From Actinopolymorpha pittospori (lineage in GTDB: Bacteria; Actinomycetota; Actinomycetes; Propionibacteriales; Actinopolymorphaceae): a stretch of 64,000 nucleotides of DNA. Made by a program: the position numbers and the translations under genes. The notes under the pieces were generated by a model. The model was not told the origin of the DNA, did not search any database, and saw nothing but the letters and a program-made list of their open reading frames with translations. Location: positions 9,672,001-9,736,000 of the forward strand of contig NZ_JADBEM010000001.1 of NCBI RefSeq assembly GCF_014873875.1, in the 5' to 3' direction. Below are positions 37,607 through 47,400 of this stretch, piece after piece. Positions within the stretch are counted from its first letter, which is position 1; every line of letters begins with the position of its first letter.

Positions 37607-39157
37607 GTGATCCTTCCCAAGCCGCAGCAGTTCGAGCGCCACGACGGCGCCTTCCACCTGACCAGTACGGCCACCGTGCGGTTCGACGAGGCATCCGCGC
37701 CGGCCGCCCGGGCGCTTCGGCGCGCGCTGTCTCCGGCGACGGGCTTCGCGCTGGACGACGCGACCGACGGTGACGCCGCCGCCTTCACCCTCTCCGTCGA
37801 CCCGACCGTCTCGGGCCCGGAGGCCTACACGCTCGCGGTGACAGCGGAGGGCGTGCAGATCGCCGGCAGTGACCCGGCCGGCGTCTTCTACGGCGTCCAG
37901 TCCCTGCGGCAACTGCTCCCCGCCGAGGCGTTCGCGGCGACGAAGGTCGAGCGTGACTGGGAGATCCCGGCGGTCACGGTGCAGGACCGCCCGTCCTTCG
38001 GCTGGCGCGGCACGATGCTCGACGTGGCGCGACACTTCATGCCGAAGGAGTTCGTCCTCAAGGTCATCGACCTGCTGGCCCTGCACAAGCTGAACGTCTT
38101 CCACTTCCACCTGACCGAGGACCAGGGGTGGCGCCTCGCCAGCGAGAAGTACCCGCGGCTCACCGAGGTCGGCGCGTTCCGGCCGGAGACGCTGATCGGG
38201 CACGGGCACCGGCCCGAGAGCGAGTTCACCTTCGACGCCACGCCGCACGGCGGCTTCTACACCCAGGACGACATCCGGGAGATCGTGGCGTACGCGCAGG
38301 AACGCTTCGTCACGGTCGTACCCGAGATCGACATGCCCGGCCACATGCTCGCGGCCATCACCGCCTACCCCGAGCTCGGCAACGGTCTCAAGCCGGCGCA
38401 GGTGTGGACCCGCTGGGGGATCAGCGAGCAGATCCTGAACGTCGAGGACTCCACCCTCGACTTCTGCCGGGACATCCTCTCGGAGGTGATGAGCCTCTTC
38501 CCGAGCCCGCTGATCCACTGTGGCGGCGACGAGACCCCGAAGGACGAGTGGAAGGTCAGCCCGGCCGCCCAGGAGCGGATGGCTTCCCTCGGACTGAAGG
38601 ACGAGGAAGCGCTCCAGTCGTGGTTCACCGGCCAGATGGCCGCCTACCTCGCCGAGAACGGCCGCCGCTTCGTCGGCTGGGACGAGGTGCTCGAGGGCGG
38701 TGGTCCCGCCAACCTGCCCGACGATGTGGTGGTCATGTCGTGGCGCAGCGAGGAGGGTGGCATCGAGGCCGCCCGCGGTGGACTGGACGTCGTGATGGCG
38801 CCCTGCAAGTCGGTCTACTTCGACTACTACCAGAGCGAGGACCGCGAGTCCGAGCCGCTCGCGATCGGCGGCTTCGTCTCCCTGCGGAAGGTGTACGACT
38901 ACCGCCCGATCCCGGGTGAGCTCGACGCCGAGGCCGCGGGCCACGTGCTGGGATCGCAGTGCCAGCTGTGGACGGAGTACGTCCCCACGCCCGAGCACGC
39001 GGAGTACATGCTCTTCCCCCGCGTCTGCGCGTTCGCCGAGGCCGTGTGGCGTGACGAGACCGGCGGGATCGACGACTACGACGTGTTCCTCGACCGGCTG
39101 CGCCCGCACCTCGCCCGACTCGACCAGATCGGCGTCAACTACCGCGCGCTCGACTGA
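37607..39157 (+). CDS. Beta-N-acetylhexosaminidase (GH20)
   Basis: 516 aa without signal peptide, so cytoplasmic. The N-terminal GH20b domain (to about 130) is followed by the TIM barrel: GTMLDVARHFMPKEF, LNVFHFHLTEDQGWR, VPEIDMPGHMLAAI, and the catalytic Asp-Glu pair in IHCGGDETPKDEW. Late aromatic GSQCQLWTEYV lines the substrate pocket. It should remove terminal GlcNAc or GalNAc from chito-oligomers or glycans after import. A LacI-type palindrome lies upstream. GTG start chosen by its position behind the -10 box; a GTG at 37577 would give 10 extra, unconserved-looking residues. Confidence 0.9.
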   Translation: MILPKPQQFERHDGAFHLTSTATVRFDEASAPAARALRRALSPATGFALDDATDGDAAAFTLSVDPTVSGPEAYTLAVTAEGVQIAGSDPAGVFYGVQSLRQLLPAEAFAATKVERDWEIPAVTVQDRPSFGWRGTMLDVARHFMPKEFVLKVIDLLALHKLNVFHFHLTEDQGWRLASEKYPRLTEVGAFRPETLIGHGHRPESEFTFDATPHGGFYTQDDIREIVAYAQERFVTVVPEIDMPGHMLAAITAYPELGNGLKPAQVWTRWGISEQILNVEDSTLDFCRDILSEVMSLFPSPLIHCGGDETPKDEWKVSPAAQERMASLGLKDEEALQSWFTGQMAAYLAENGRRFVGWDEVLEGGGPANLPDDVVVMSWRSEEGGIEAARGGLDVVMAPCKSVYFDYYQSEDRESEPLAIGGFVSLRKVYDYRPIPGELDAEAAGHVLGSQCQLWTEYVPTPEHAEYMLFPRVCAFAEAVWRDETGGIDDYDVFLDRLRPHLARLDQIGVNYRALD

Positions 39158-39179
39158 CGCGCTCGTTCGACCCGCACTG

Positions 39180-39229
39180 CCGCGCGGGGTTCCTCCCGGC
39201 CGCCCTTCGGGGCGTGGAGCCCCGCGCGG
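39180..39229. terminator. Nested bidirectional terminator
   Basis: CCGCGCGGGG (39180-39189) pairs with CCCCGCGCGG (39220-39229), with an inner CGCCC-UUCG-GGGCG hairpin between. It sits between the convergent GH20 and DUF4031 genes. Confidence 0.75.
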
Positions 39230-39254
39230 TGGGCGGCACCAGCTGGCGCGGCCC

Positions 39255-39551
39255 CTAACCGGGCCGGTGGTCCGGCCGCTGCTCGGGGCCGGCCGGGGAC
39301 TTGCGGCGGCGCAGGCCCGCCGCGGCGATCCGGGCCACGAGCTCCCTGCTGGACACCGGCTGCGCGCCGGCCGCCAGGAGCTCGGCGTACCGCTCCTGCG
39401 GGACGTCGTAGTGGTCGCGGTGGAAGCCCCGCTCGGGTAGGCCGTACGCCCGTGCGAACGCGTGGAGCTCGTCGAACGAACGATCGCTCACGAGGTGGGA
39501 CCAGAGCTTTCCACGCGCCGGCCAGGTCGGCGGGTCGAGCAGGATCGTCAC
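39255..39551 (-). CDS. DUF4031 protein
   Basis: 98 aa: MTILLDPPTWPARGKLWSHLVSD, SFDELHAFARAYGLPERGFHRDHYDVP and a basic tail. The DUF4031 family is short, cytoplasmic and of unknown function. GTG start with a -10 box 6 nt upstream and only weak ribosome-site character. Confidence 0.82.
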   Translation of the reverse strand: MTILLDPPTWPARGKLWSHLVSDRSFDELHAFARAYGLPERGFHRDHYDVPQERYAELLAAGAQPVSSRELVARIAAAGLRRRKSPAGPEQRPDHRPG

Positions 39552-39557
39552 CGCATC

Positions 39558-39563
39558 ACCCTA
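39558..39563 (-). promoter_or_regulatory. -10 box TAGGGT, leaderless start
   Basis: On the minus strand TAGGGT ends 6 nt before the GTG (39551) of the DUF4031 gene. Confidence 0.45.
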
Positions 39564-39633
39564 CTGACCGGTATCCCGCTCGGGCGGGCCGCGACCTGCC
39601 GACCTACCGGTGCCCCGGGGAGGTCCTCCGCCC

Positions 39634-40362
39634 CTACAGCGCGCCGCCCGCGACGTCGAGGGCCCGGACCACCTCGTCATCGATCAACGTGCGCCAGGCC
39701 CGGACGTAGCCCGCGTCGACGTAGGCCTTCCACGAGCGATCGGGCCGGACGGCCGTGCCGACGTGGAACGCGCGGACGCCTGCCTGCGCGAGCCAGGGCA
39801 CGTGCTCGGCCCGTAACCCGCCGCCGGCCATGATCCGCCCGGCCGCGAACGGGTCGGTCTTCGCCCGGCGTACCAGGTCGTCGATCCCCGCCTCCACGCC
39901 ACGCGCGGAGCCGGCCGTGAGAACGTGGGTCAAACCGGGCAGTTCGCGCAGATCCCACCAGGCGCGGTCCTGGTCGAGGGCATGGTCGACCGCCCGGTGG
40001 AACGTCCACGGCCGGTCGGCGAACTCCTTGACCAGAGCGCGGGTAGCATCGAGGTCGACTTCGAGCGTGGGGGTCAGGAACCCCAGGACGAAGCCTTCGG
40101 CGCCTGCCTGGGCGTAGGCGGCGGCGAGTCCGTGCAGTCGGCTCAGCTCGGCTCCGGTTGCGGTGAAGTTGTCGGCGAGGCGGAGCATGACCCGCAGTGG
40201 TATCTCCGTCCGGCGCCGGATCTCCTCGACCACCGACGGTTCGGGCGAGAGTCCGTCGGCGTCCATGGCGGTGACCAACTCCACCCGGTCCGCGCCGCCG
40301 TCCGCAGCGGCGACGGCGTCGGCGGCTCCAAGTGCGATGACCTCGAGGAGGGGACGCGTCAT
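39634..40362 (-). CDS. cutC: CutC-family protein
   Basis: 242 aa TIM barrel: LLEVIALGAADAVAAADGGADRVELV at the N-terminus, IPLRVMLR, EGFVLGFLTPTLEVD, WTFHRAVDHALDQ and late RIMAGGGLRAEHVPWL. CutC was linked to copper homeostasis, though its enzymatic activity is unsettled. ATG at 40362; a much longer upstream frame is shadow coding. Divergent from the small gene at 40384. Confidence 0.88.
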   Translation of the reverse strand: MTRPLLEVIALGAADAVAAADGGADRVELVTAMDADGLSPEPSVVEEIRRRTEIPLRVMLRLADNFTATGAELSRLHGLAAAYAQAGAEGFVLGFLTPTLEVDLDATRALVKEFADRPWTFHRAVDHALDQDRAWWDLRELPGLTHVLTAGSARGVEAGIDDLVRRAKTDPFAAGRIMAGGGLRAEHVPWLAQAGVRAFHVGTAVRPDRSWKAYVDAGYVRAWRTLIDDEVVRALDVAGGAL

Positions 40363-40383
40363 GTGTGTAAGCCTGCCAGGATC

Positions 40384-40731
40384 GTGGCCGTGACGGACGA
40401 CGACCCGCTCATCGGTGCACGCGCACTGGTGTTTCACGACCTGCAGTCCTCCGGCCACGCGGACCCCCGCGGCGTCTCCATCCTGGAGGACGCCGTGGCG
40501 GCACGGCGATGGTGGGTTTCGGAATGGCCCGAGGGCGCCGACTACGTCGCCGGCCAGATCGCGCAGGACGTTCAGGACGCCATGATGGACACCGTCGGGC
40601 GCTGGCCCCGCTGCAAGGCCTGCGACGATGTGGAGCCGCACGAGCTTCGGATCGCCCCCGAACTCGGCCCCGACCCGCACTGGGTCTGTGACCGCGGCGG
40701 CATCGTGGTCGCCCGGCTCGGCGGCCTGTGA
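40384..40731 (+). CDS. Small conserved-looking hypothetical protein with Cys pairs
   Basis: 115 aa from the GTG at 40384; a second GTG two codons on is equally possible. The protein is acidic, with SILEDAVAARRWWVSEWPEGADYVAGQIAQDVQDAMMDT as a helical centre (quoted by parts) and a C-terminal RWPRCKACDDVEPHELRI...HWVCDRGG with Cys-x2-Cys and a later His and Cys, possibly a zinc site. No family recognised. Ends 31 nt before the AraC gene. Confidence 0.6.
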   Translation: MAVTDDDPLIGARALVFHDLQSSGHADPRGVSILEDAVAARRWWVSEWPEGADYVAGQIAQDVQDAMMDTVGRWPRCKACDDVEPHELRIAPELGPDPHWVCDRGGIVVARLGGL

Positions 40732-40748
40732 GCCCGACACCTCGCTGC

Positions 40749-40754
40749 TAACGT
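40749..40754 (+). promoter_or_regulatory. -10 box TAACGT, leaderless start
   Basis: TAACGT ends 7 nt before the GTG at 40762 and there is no Shine-Dalgarno site. Confidence 0.5.
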
Positions 40755-40761
40755 TTCGCCC

Positions 40762-41214
40762 GTGGGAGCCAAGCCCGTCGACCAGACCACCCAGGTCTGG
40801 TTGGAACGAGCGCGGGACCTTCTGCTCGCCTCGTCGGACGGCCCGGTTCCACTCGACCGGGCCGCCGAGGCCGCCCGCATGTCGCCGTACCACTTCCACC
40901 GGACGTTCGCCCGGACCTACGGCGAGACTCCGCACGCGCTCGTGACCCGCCAGCGCATCGACCGGGCCAAAGCCCTGCTCGCCGGAACCGACCTCACCGT
41001 GCTCGAGGTCTGCCTCGCGATCGGCTACCAGAGCGTCGGCACGTTCTCCCGCCGGTTCGCCGCCCTGGTCGGCCGGAGCCCGTCGGACTACCGGCGAGGT
41101 GTCCGGCCGCTGCTCGTCGCGGTGCCCCGGACCGCCTCGGACCTGATCTGGACGCCGCGGTTCGTCCCGCTCTGCTTCACCGCGGGCTGGTCGGCCGCGT
41201 CGGCCACCACCTGA
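40762..41214 (+). CDS. AraC-family HTH regulator (short form)
   Basis: 150 aa; residues 8-115 are the two HTH units: VPLDRAAEAARMSPYHFHRTFARTYGETPHALVTRQRIDRA and LTVLEVCLAIGYQSVGTFSRRFAALVGRSPSDYRRG (given in pieces). No ligand domain is attached; the 35-residue C-terminal tail is unlike known partners. Could be a global or stress regulator of the SoxS/MarA size. Next gene is the RraA-like protein 123 nt away. Confidence 0.83.
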   Translation: MGAKPVDQTTQVWLERARDLLLASSDGPVPLDRAAEAARMSPYHFHRTFARTYGETPHALVTRQRIDRAKALLAGTDLTVLEVCLAIGYQSVGTFSRRFAALVGRSPSDYRRGVRPLLVAVPRTASDLIWTPRFVPLCFTAGWSAASATT

Positions 41215-41261
41215 GCTCGGGTCACTGTCCCATCCCGGACGCCCCACTTGGTTGTTGCCGT

Positions 41262-41271
41262 TTGTAGACAA
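41262..41271. promoter_or_regulatory. GntR-type operator-like repeat TTGT-AG-ACAA
   Basis: A short inverted repeat in an A+T-rich patch upstream of the rraA-like gene resembles FadR/VanR-type GntR sites. An ACAATAAT stretch overlapping it may be the promoter. Confidence 0.4.
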
Positions 41272-41336
41272 TAATCGGAACGGTCGAGGGCCCATTCGGC
41301 GATCTCCCTTATCCACACGCGATGGAAAGGAACGCC

Positions 41337-42098
41337 ATGTCCACGGGCACGACCGACACGTCCGCAGCCTCGGCGAGCGGCTCCGAGCTCGCCGGCCTCT
41401 ACAAGTTCCTCCGGGTCACCGATGTCGCCGACGCCATGGACGGCCTCGGCTACTTCGACATCGGCCTGGTCTCCCGCGACGTACGTCCACTGTGGTCCGG
41501 CATGAAGTTCTGGGGCGTGGCCGCGACCCTGCGCTGCGTGCCGTCCAACCGACCGATGTGGAAGCTCGACACCACCGAGGACATCGTGGCCGCGCACCGC
41601 ATCTGGTTCGAGGAGGTCGGCCGCCCGGCCGGCGTGGGCGACCTCCCACCCGGCCACGTGATCGTCACCGACGGCGGCGGGGCCCGCGAAGTGGGCTTCT
41701 GGGGCTCGATGAACGCCATGGCCGCGCACGCGAACGGCGCGGTCGGCATCATCACCGACGGCTACTGCCGAGACACCGCCGAGATCGCGCTGCAACAGAC
41801 TCCGGTGTGCGCCGCCGCCCGGGGTCGCACGATCATCCCCGGCCGGATCGAGGCCATCGAGGCGCAGACCACGATCGGGTGCGGCGGCGTCCAGGTCCGC
41901 CCCGGCGACATCGTGGGCACCGACGACGACGGCGTGATCGTCGTACCGCAGGAGATCGCTCCTGAGGTCGCGAAGCACGCCAAGGCCATCCTGATCGCTG
42001 ACATGCACGCGCGCCGCCGGGTCTACGACAAGCTCGGCAAGGCGCCCGACGAGACCGTCGACATCGAGGCGGTCGAGAGCTACCACGCCGGTCTGTAG
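41337..42098 (+). CDS. RraA-like aldolase/dimethylmenaquinone-methyltransferase-like protein
   Basis: 253 aa from the ATG at 41337 (GGAAAGGA upstream; an earlier ATG at 41322 lies on that site). RraA fold with TDVADAMDGLGYFDIGL, GHVIVTDGGGAREVGFWGSMNAMAA and the metal/substrate loop ITDGYCRDTAEI, then DDDGVIVVPQE. The family contains 4-hydroxy-4-methyl-2-oxoglutarate and oxaloacetate-type aldolases as well as RNase E inhibitors; an aldolase is likelier in actinomycetes. Two strong hairpins close the unit. Confidence 0.8.
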   Translation: MSTGTTDTSAASASGSELAGLYKFLRVTDVADAMDGLGYFDIGLVSRDVRPLWSGMKFWGVAATLRCVPSNRPMWKLDTTEDIVAAHRIWFEEVGRPAGVGDLPPGHVIVTDGGGAREVGFWGSMNAMAAHANGAVGIITDGYCRDTAEIALQQTPVCAAARGRTIIPGRIEAIEAQTTIGCGGVQVRPGDIVGTDDDGVIVVPQEIAPEVAKHAKAILIADMHARRRVYDKLGKAPDETVDIEAVESYHAGL

Positions 42099-42113
42099 CG
42101 ACGGACCGCACGG

Positions 42114-42146
42114 GTACGGCGAGCCTCCGATGGGGGCTCGCCGTAC
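42114..42146 (+). terminator. Terminator after the rraA-like gene, 12-bp stem
   Basis: GTACGGCGAGCC and GGCTCGCCGTAC form a perfect 12-bp stem, loop 9 nt, 15 nt after the stop codon. Confidence 0.85.
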
Positions 42147-42151
42147 TGGTC

Positions 42152-42181
42152 ACTCCCGGCGGCTCGCACCCAGCCGGGAGT
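42152..42181 (+). terminator. Second terminator hairpin
   Basis: ACTCCCGGC and GCCGGGAGT form a 9-bp stem with a 12-nt loop, directly behind the first hairpin. Double terminators insulate the next gene. Confidence 0.65.
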
Positions 42182-42293
42182 CCGACCCGCACCGGCCAGC
42201 GTCGCGATGACCCGCTTCGCAAGATCGGAGATGCCGGCGCCCGACTGCGGCTCCTAGCCTCGGTGAGGTAAGTCCCGTGGCAAAGGAGCACAC

Positions 42294-42710
42294 ATGATCC
42301 AGCGTCTGTCCCATCTCAGTGTCTACGTTCTCGACCAGGACTCCGCCTACGACTTCTACGTCAACAAGCTCGGCATGGAGGTCCGAACCGACGCGACCTT
42401 CGGCGAGGGCCAGCGTTGGCTGACCGTCGGCCCGAAGGGCCAGCCCGACCTCGAGCTCACCCTGATGCCCGCGAGTGCCGGCCCGCACCTTCCGGCGGAG
42501 AAGGTCGCGGCCGTTCGGGAACTGATCGGTTCGAACACCTTCGGCATCGGCGTGCTCGAGACCGACGACATCCACCGTGACTACGAGGACCTGCGGGCGA
42601 AGGGCGTGGAGTTCGTCAGCGCACCGCAGGAGCAGTTCTACGGCATCGAGGCGCTCTTTCGGGACGACTCCGGAAACTGGTTCAGCATGACCCAGCGCAC
42701 CACGACCTGA
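42294..42710 (+). CDS. VOC/glyoxalase-fold protein
   Basis: 138 aa: two beta-alpha-beta-beta-beta modules, LSHLSVYVLDQDSAYDFYVNKLGMEVRTD and FGIGVLETDDIHRDYEDLRAKGVEFVSAP (in parts), plus FRDDSGNWFSMTQ. His at residue 7 and Glu near 124 are the usual metal ligands. A TAGCCT box lies about 30 nt upstream and GGAG before the ATG. Enzyme type (glyoxalase, dioxygenase or resistance protein) cannot be fixed. Confidence 0.8.
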   Translation: MIQRLSHLSVYVLDQDSAYDFYVNKLGMEVRTDATFGEGQRWLTVGPKGQPDLELTLMPASAGPHLPAEKVAAVRELIGSNTFGIGVLETDDIHRDYEDLRAKGVEFVSAPQEQFYGIEALFRDDSGNWFSMTQRTTT

Positions 42711-42771
42711 GCCGGCCCCGCTGTACGGTGACGGTGCCCGCGCCACGCCCCGCCGCCGAAGGAGAACGTCC

Positions 42772-43737
42772 GTGCCGTTCGACACCCGTGCCGCCACCGC
42801 GGTGACCCGCATGGGACTGGGGCTGGCGGCGCTCGGCCGCCCCGCCTACATCACCCTGGGCCGGGACGCGGACCTGCCGGCCGAGCGGTCCGTCGAGGCC
42901 ATGCGCACCCGCACCCACGAGGTGCTGGACGCCGCCCATGCGGCGGGCGTGCGCTACGTCGACGCGGCGCGGTCCTACGGACGGGCGGAGGAGTTCCTCG
43001 CCGGATGGCTGCGGGAGCGGCCCAGGGCCGCCGACGTGGTGGTCGGCAGCAAGTGGGGATACACCTACACCGGGGACTGGCGCATGGACGCGCCGGCGCA
43101 GGAGGTCAAGGACCACACCGCCGCCACGTTCACCCGCCAGCTCGGCGAGACCCGCCACCTGCTCGGCGACCGGCTCGACCTCTACCAGATCCACTCGCTC
43201 ACCCCGGACAGCTCCGTCCTGACCGACCGCCCGCTCCAGGAGCGGCTGGCCGCTCTCGTCGCGGAGGGCGTCAGTGTGGGGGTGTCCACGAGCGGCCCGC
43301 GCCAGGCGGACGCCGTGCGGGCGGCTCTCGACATCAGCGTGGCGGGCGTTCCGCTCTTCACGAGTGTCCAGGCCACCTACAACCTGCTGGAGCCCTCCGT
43401 GGGGCCCGCCCTCGCCGAGGCGCGGGCCGCGGGGCGCACCGTCATCGTCAAGGAGGCCCTGGCCAACGGGCGTCTGGCGCAGGAGACGGACCGCCCGCTG
43501 CTCACCCGGCTCGCCGCCCAGGCGGAGTGCTCCCCCACGGCGCTGGCCCTGGCGGCCGTGCTGCACGAGGAGTGGGCCGGGGTCGTGCTCTCCGGTGCGG
43601 TGACCACCGACCAACTGGCGGACAACCTGTCCGCCGCGCACGTCCGGCTGGACGGGGAGGCGCGTGAACAGCTCGCGACCCTGGCCGAGCCGGCCGAGGC
43701 GTACTGGCGCGACCGCGGCTCGCTGCCCTGGTCCTGA
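42772..43737 (+). CDS. Aldo/keto reductase
   Basis: 321 aa (alpha/beta)8 oxidoreductase: GLGLAALGRPAYI, HAAGVRYVDAARSYGRAEEFLAGWL (catalytic Asp, Tyr), VVGSKWGYTY (catalytic Lys), LDLYQIHS (His) and VSTSGPRQ. Uses NADPH. GGAGAACG upstream of the GTG. Closest by motifs to the L-fucose/D-threo-aldose dehydrogenase-type branch (tentative). Confidence 0.85.
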   Translation: MPFDTRAATAVTRMGLGLAALGRPAYITLGRDADLPAERSVEAMRTRTHEVLDAAHAAGVRYVDAARSYGRAEEFLAGWLRERPRAADVVVGSKWGYTYTGDWRMDAPAQEVKDHTAATFTRQLGETRHLLGDRLDLYQIHSLTPDSSVLTDRPLQERLAALVAEGVSVGVSTSGPRQADAVRAALDISVAGVPLFTSVQATYNLLEPSVGPALAEARAAGRTVIVKEALANGRLAQETDRPLLTRLAAQAECSPTALALAAVLHEEWAGVVLSGAVTTDQLADNLSAAHVRLDGEAREQLATLAEPAEAYWRDRGSLPWS

Positions 43738-43765
43738 ACGCCAGGAGAGCATCCGGGACACCGAG

Positions 43766-43803
43766 CTTCGGCGTGCGGTCCGTGCTTCGCCGTGCGGTCC
43801 GTG
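43766..43803. repeat. 19-nt tandem direct repeat
   Basis: Two adjacent copies of a 19-nt unit beginning cttcg and ending ggtccgtg, with one mismatch, lie in the convergent gap after the reductase gene. Confidence 0.7.
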
Positions 43804-43820
43804 GTGCCGGGGCCCCACGG
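43799..43820. terminator. Hairpin between convergent genes
   Basis: CCGTGG pairs with CCACGG, with three more pairs after one mismatch; located between the reductase and dipeptidase genes. Confidence 0.5.
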
Positions 43821-43839
43821 ACGGCACAGCTCGGCAAGG

Positions 43840-45075
43840 TCAGACTCCGTCGAGGTCGGCGTGGGTTGCGAGCGAGGGTCCGCGGCGCTGCTGGATCTCC
43901 CGGGCGCACCCCTCCGCGTCGCGCAACGCACGGATCGCGTTGGCGCCGGCGAGCTTGCGCAGGTCCTCCTCCGACCAGCCCCGCTCCAGCAGGGCGGCGA
44001 ACAGTCGCGGATATCCCGACACGTCCTCGAGCCCGATCGGGAAGGTGTCGGTCCCGTCGTAGTCGCCGCCGAGGCCGAGGTGGTCGATCCCGGCGACCTC
44101 ACGCACGTGCTCGACGTGGGCCACCACGTCGGCGATGGTTCCCTCGGGCTTCGGGTGCTCCCGCTGCCACTCCCGGGTGAACCCGTAGAACGCCTGCAGG
44201 TCGGTCGACTTCACGCCCACGGCGGCCGCTGCCGACGCGGCCTCCTTGCGCCACTCGGCACACGCGGGGGTGACGAACTCCGGCACGAACGTCACCATGC
44301 ACACGCCGCCGTTGGCGGGGAGTGCGGCGAGCACGTCGTCGGGCACGTTGCGGGCGACGTCGCAGACGGCGCGGGCCGAGGAGTGGGAGAAGATCACCGG
44401 CGCCTCGCTCACGCGCAGTGCCGCCCGCATCGTGTCGGCGGACACGTGGGAGAGGTCCACCAGCATGCCGAGCCGGTTCATCTCCGCGACGACCTCCTCC
44501 CCGAACCGCGACAGGCCGCCGACCGCCGGCTCGTCGGTCGCGGAGTCGGCCCACGGCACGTTGTCGTTGTGGGTGAGGGTCATGTAGCGGACCCCGAGCG
44601 TGTACATCGCGCGCAGCGTGGCGAGTGAGCAGTCGATCGAGTGACCGCCCTCCATGCCCATCAGGGAGGCGATCCGGCCGGAAGCGAAGACCTGCTCGAC
44701 CTCCTCGGCGGTGGTCGCGAGTCCGAAGGTGTCGGCGTAACGGCGGACCATCGCGTGAACGCCGTCGATCTGCTCGAGCGTGGCGGACACGGCGTGGTCA
44801 CCCTGGAGCCGGCTCGGTACGTAGACCGACCAGAACTGCGCGCCGACACCGCCCGCCCGCAGCCGGGGAATGTCGGTGTCCAGGCCGGGCTGGGACTGGG
44901 CGACGTCGACCTTGTCGAAGTCGTAGGCCGCGGCCCGGCGCACCGCCTGGGGAAGATCGTTGTGCCCGTCGACCAGCGGGTGAGCGGCGAGCAGCGCCCG
45001 GGCCCGCTCGAGGTGGTCGGCACGGTCGGCACGGTCGGCACGGTTGGCGGGGTCGCTGGTCATCTCGGTCGGCAT
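43840..45075 (-). CDS. Membrane-dipeptidase family (M19) peptidase
   Basis: 411 aa. Metal-site motifs of renal dipeptidase: VDGHNDLP (HxD), MGMEGGHSID (Glu bridging two metals), LVDLSHVS and VIFSHSSAR (His), and the late GLGGDYDGTD. No signal peptide, so cytosolic. N-terminus has a 9-nt DNA repeat coding ADR units (45016-45042). Start chosen at MPTEM (45075); a GTG at 45111 is possible but has a badly spaced ribosome site. Family cleaves dipeptides, including D-residue ones. Confidence 0.87.
   Translation of the reverse strand: MPTEMTSDPANRADRADRADHLERARALLAAHPLVDGHNDLPQAVRRAAAYDFDKVDVAQSQPGLDTDIPRLRAGGVGAQFWSVYVPSRLQGDHAVSATLEQIDGVHAMVRRYADTFGLATTAEEVEQVFASGRIASLMGMEGGHSIDCSLATLRAMYTLGVRYMTLTHNDNVPWADSATDEPAVGGLSRFGEEVVAEMNRLGMLVDLSHVSADTMRAALRVSEAPVIFSHSSARAVCDVARNVPDDVLAALPANGGVCMVTFVPEFVTPACAEWRKEAASAAAAVGVKSTDLQAFYGFTREWQREHPKPEGTIADVVAHVEHVREVAGIDHLGLGGDYDGTDTFPIGLEDVSGYPRLFAALLERGWSEEDLRKLAGANAIRALRDAEGCAREIQQRRGPSLATHADLDGV
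45016..45042. repeat. 9-nt tandem repeat in M19 gene
   Basis: Three copies of gtcggcacg encode Ala-Asp-Arg repeats at the N-terminus of the dipeptidase. Confidence 0.75.
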
Positions 45076-45111
45076 GAGTCCGATCTTGCCCTGCACCTCC
45101 CCCACGCGCAC

Positions 45112-45147
45112 GAGGGGCGGCCCCGGAGTGTTCCGGGACCGCCCCTC
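45112..45147 (-). terminator. groEL terminator, 16-bp stem
   Basis: A 16-bp stem with one mismatch (GAGGGGCGG and CCGCCCCTC as outer parts) and a 4-nt loop lies about 37 nt after the groEL stop. Confidence 0.8.
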
Positions 45148-45183
45148 GCGGTGGTACGTGGAGTAGCTCGAAGGCTGCTGGAC

Positions 45184-46812
<1,629 letters not shown>

Positions 46813-46919
46813 CTAGCTGGATCCTCCCCCAGTCGGGTGGATGGTCGTGTGTCCGGCCCGACGCCCGCGACGGACGGCCCCTGGTCTGTCCCGGGACCTC
46901 GTCGAACCAAACCGTTGAC

Positions 46920-46946
46920 TTGTCACTCGCGACCTTCGAGTGCTAA
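46920..46946. promoter_or_regulatory. CIRCE element 1
   Basis: TTGTCACTC-N9-GAGTGCTAA: one arm perfect, the other differing at two positions from the CIRCE consensus TTAGCACTC-N9-GAGTGCTAA. HrcA binding site of groEL. Confidence 0.88.
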
Positions 46947-46954
46947 GGACGTGT

Positions 46955-46981
46955 TTAGCACTCGACCCGGGAGAGTGCAAG
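46955..46981. promoter_or_regulatory. CIRCE element 2, overlapping the promoter
   Basis: TTAGCACTC-N9-GAGTGCAAG: left arm perfect, right arm with two changes. On the minus strand TTGCAC, 17 nt and TAAACA could form the -35/-10 of groEL within it, so HrcA would block RNA polymerase. Confidence 0.88.
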
Positions 46982-47325
46982 CCAGCCGCCGGGTGGCGCC
47001 GCGGGGCGCGCTCAGGTCGGGCCGGGGAACCGCCCGGGGAGTCGCCGGGGCGGTCGAAGGGGTGGCAGGCGCGCCTCGACGAGAGCCCACGCGGCCGGCA
47101 CGGACGGCGGGAGCGGGCGGCGGCCCGGCCAGAGTTGGGTCGGCGCGTGGCGTGACCTGCCGGGCCGGTCTCCCGTTCACGAGCGGGAAAGAGGACGGGA
47201 AGCGTTCACCGTCCGGCCCTCCCGCGGTCAGCTTCTCCTCGTTCTCTCCTCGCCCCGACCTTTGACCGGACGCCGGCAGCGCGGGGCTAACCGGACAGTC
47301 GCAAGGCCACCCGGACATGGGACGA

Positions 47326-47361
47326 GCCGGGGCCCGGACGGTTTCCCGTCCGGGCCCCGGC
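47326..47361 (-). terminator. cspA terminator, 16-bp perfect stem
   Basis: Two perfectly complementary 16-nt arms (47326-47341 and 47346-47361) and a TTTC loop, about 40 nt after the cspA stop. Confidence 0.9.
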
Positions 47362-47400
47362 CCCGTGATCGCCCTCTATGGGCTCGGCTTTTATTGCGAC

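Larger units (their letters stand above)
46813..47325. other. groEL regulatory region and gene-poor gap
   Basis: Contains the groEL leader, the two CIRCE elements (46920-46981) and 340 nt of G+C-rich sequence up to the cspA terminator in which I see no gene. An open frame on the minus strand (46923-47318) has no family resemblance and covers the CIRCE elements, so it was rejected. Confidence 0.6.

Noticed and set aside
46923..47318. A 131-codon minus-strand frame between groEL and cspA
   Set aside because: Pro/Arg/Ala-rich, no ribosome site, covers both CIRCE elements and no family recognised.
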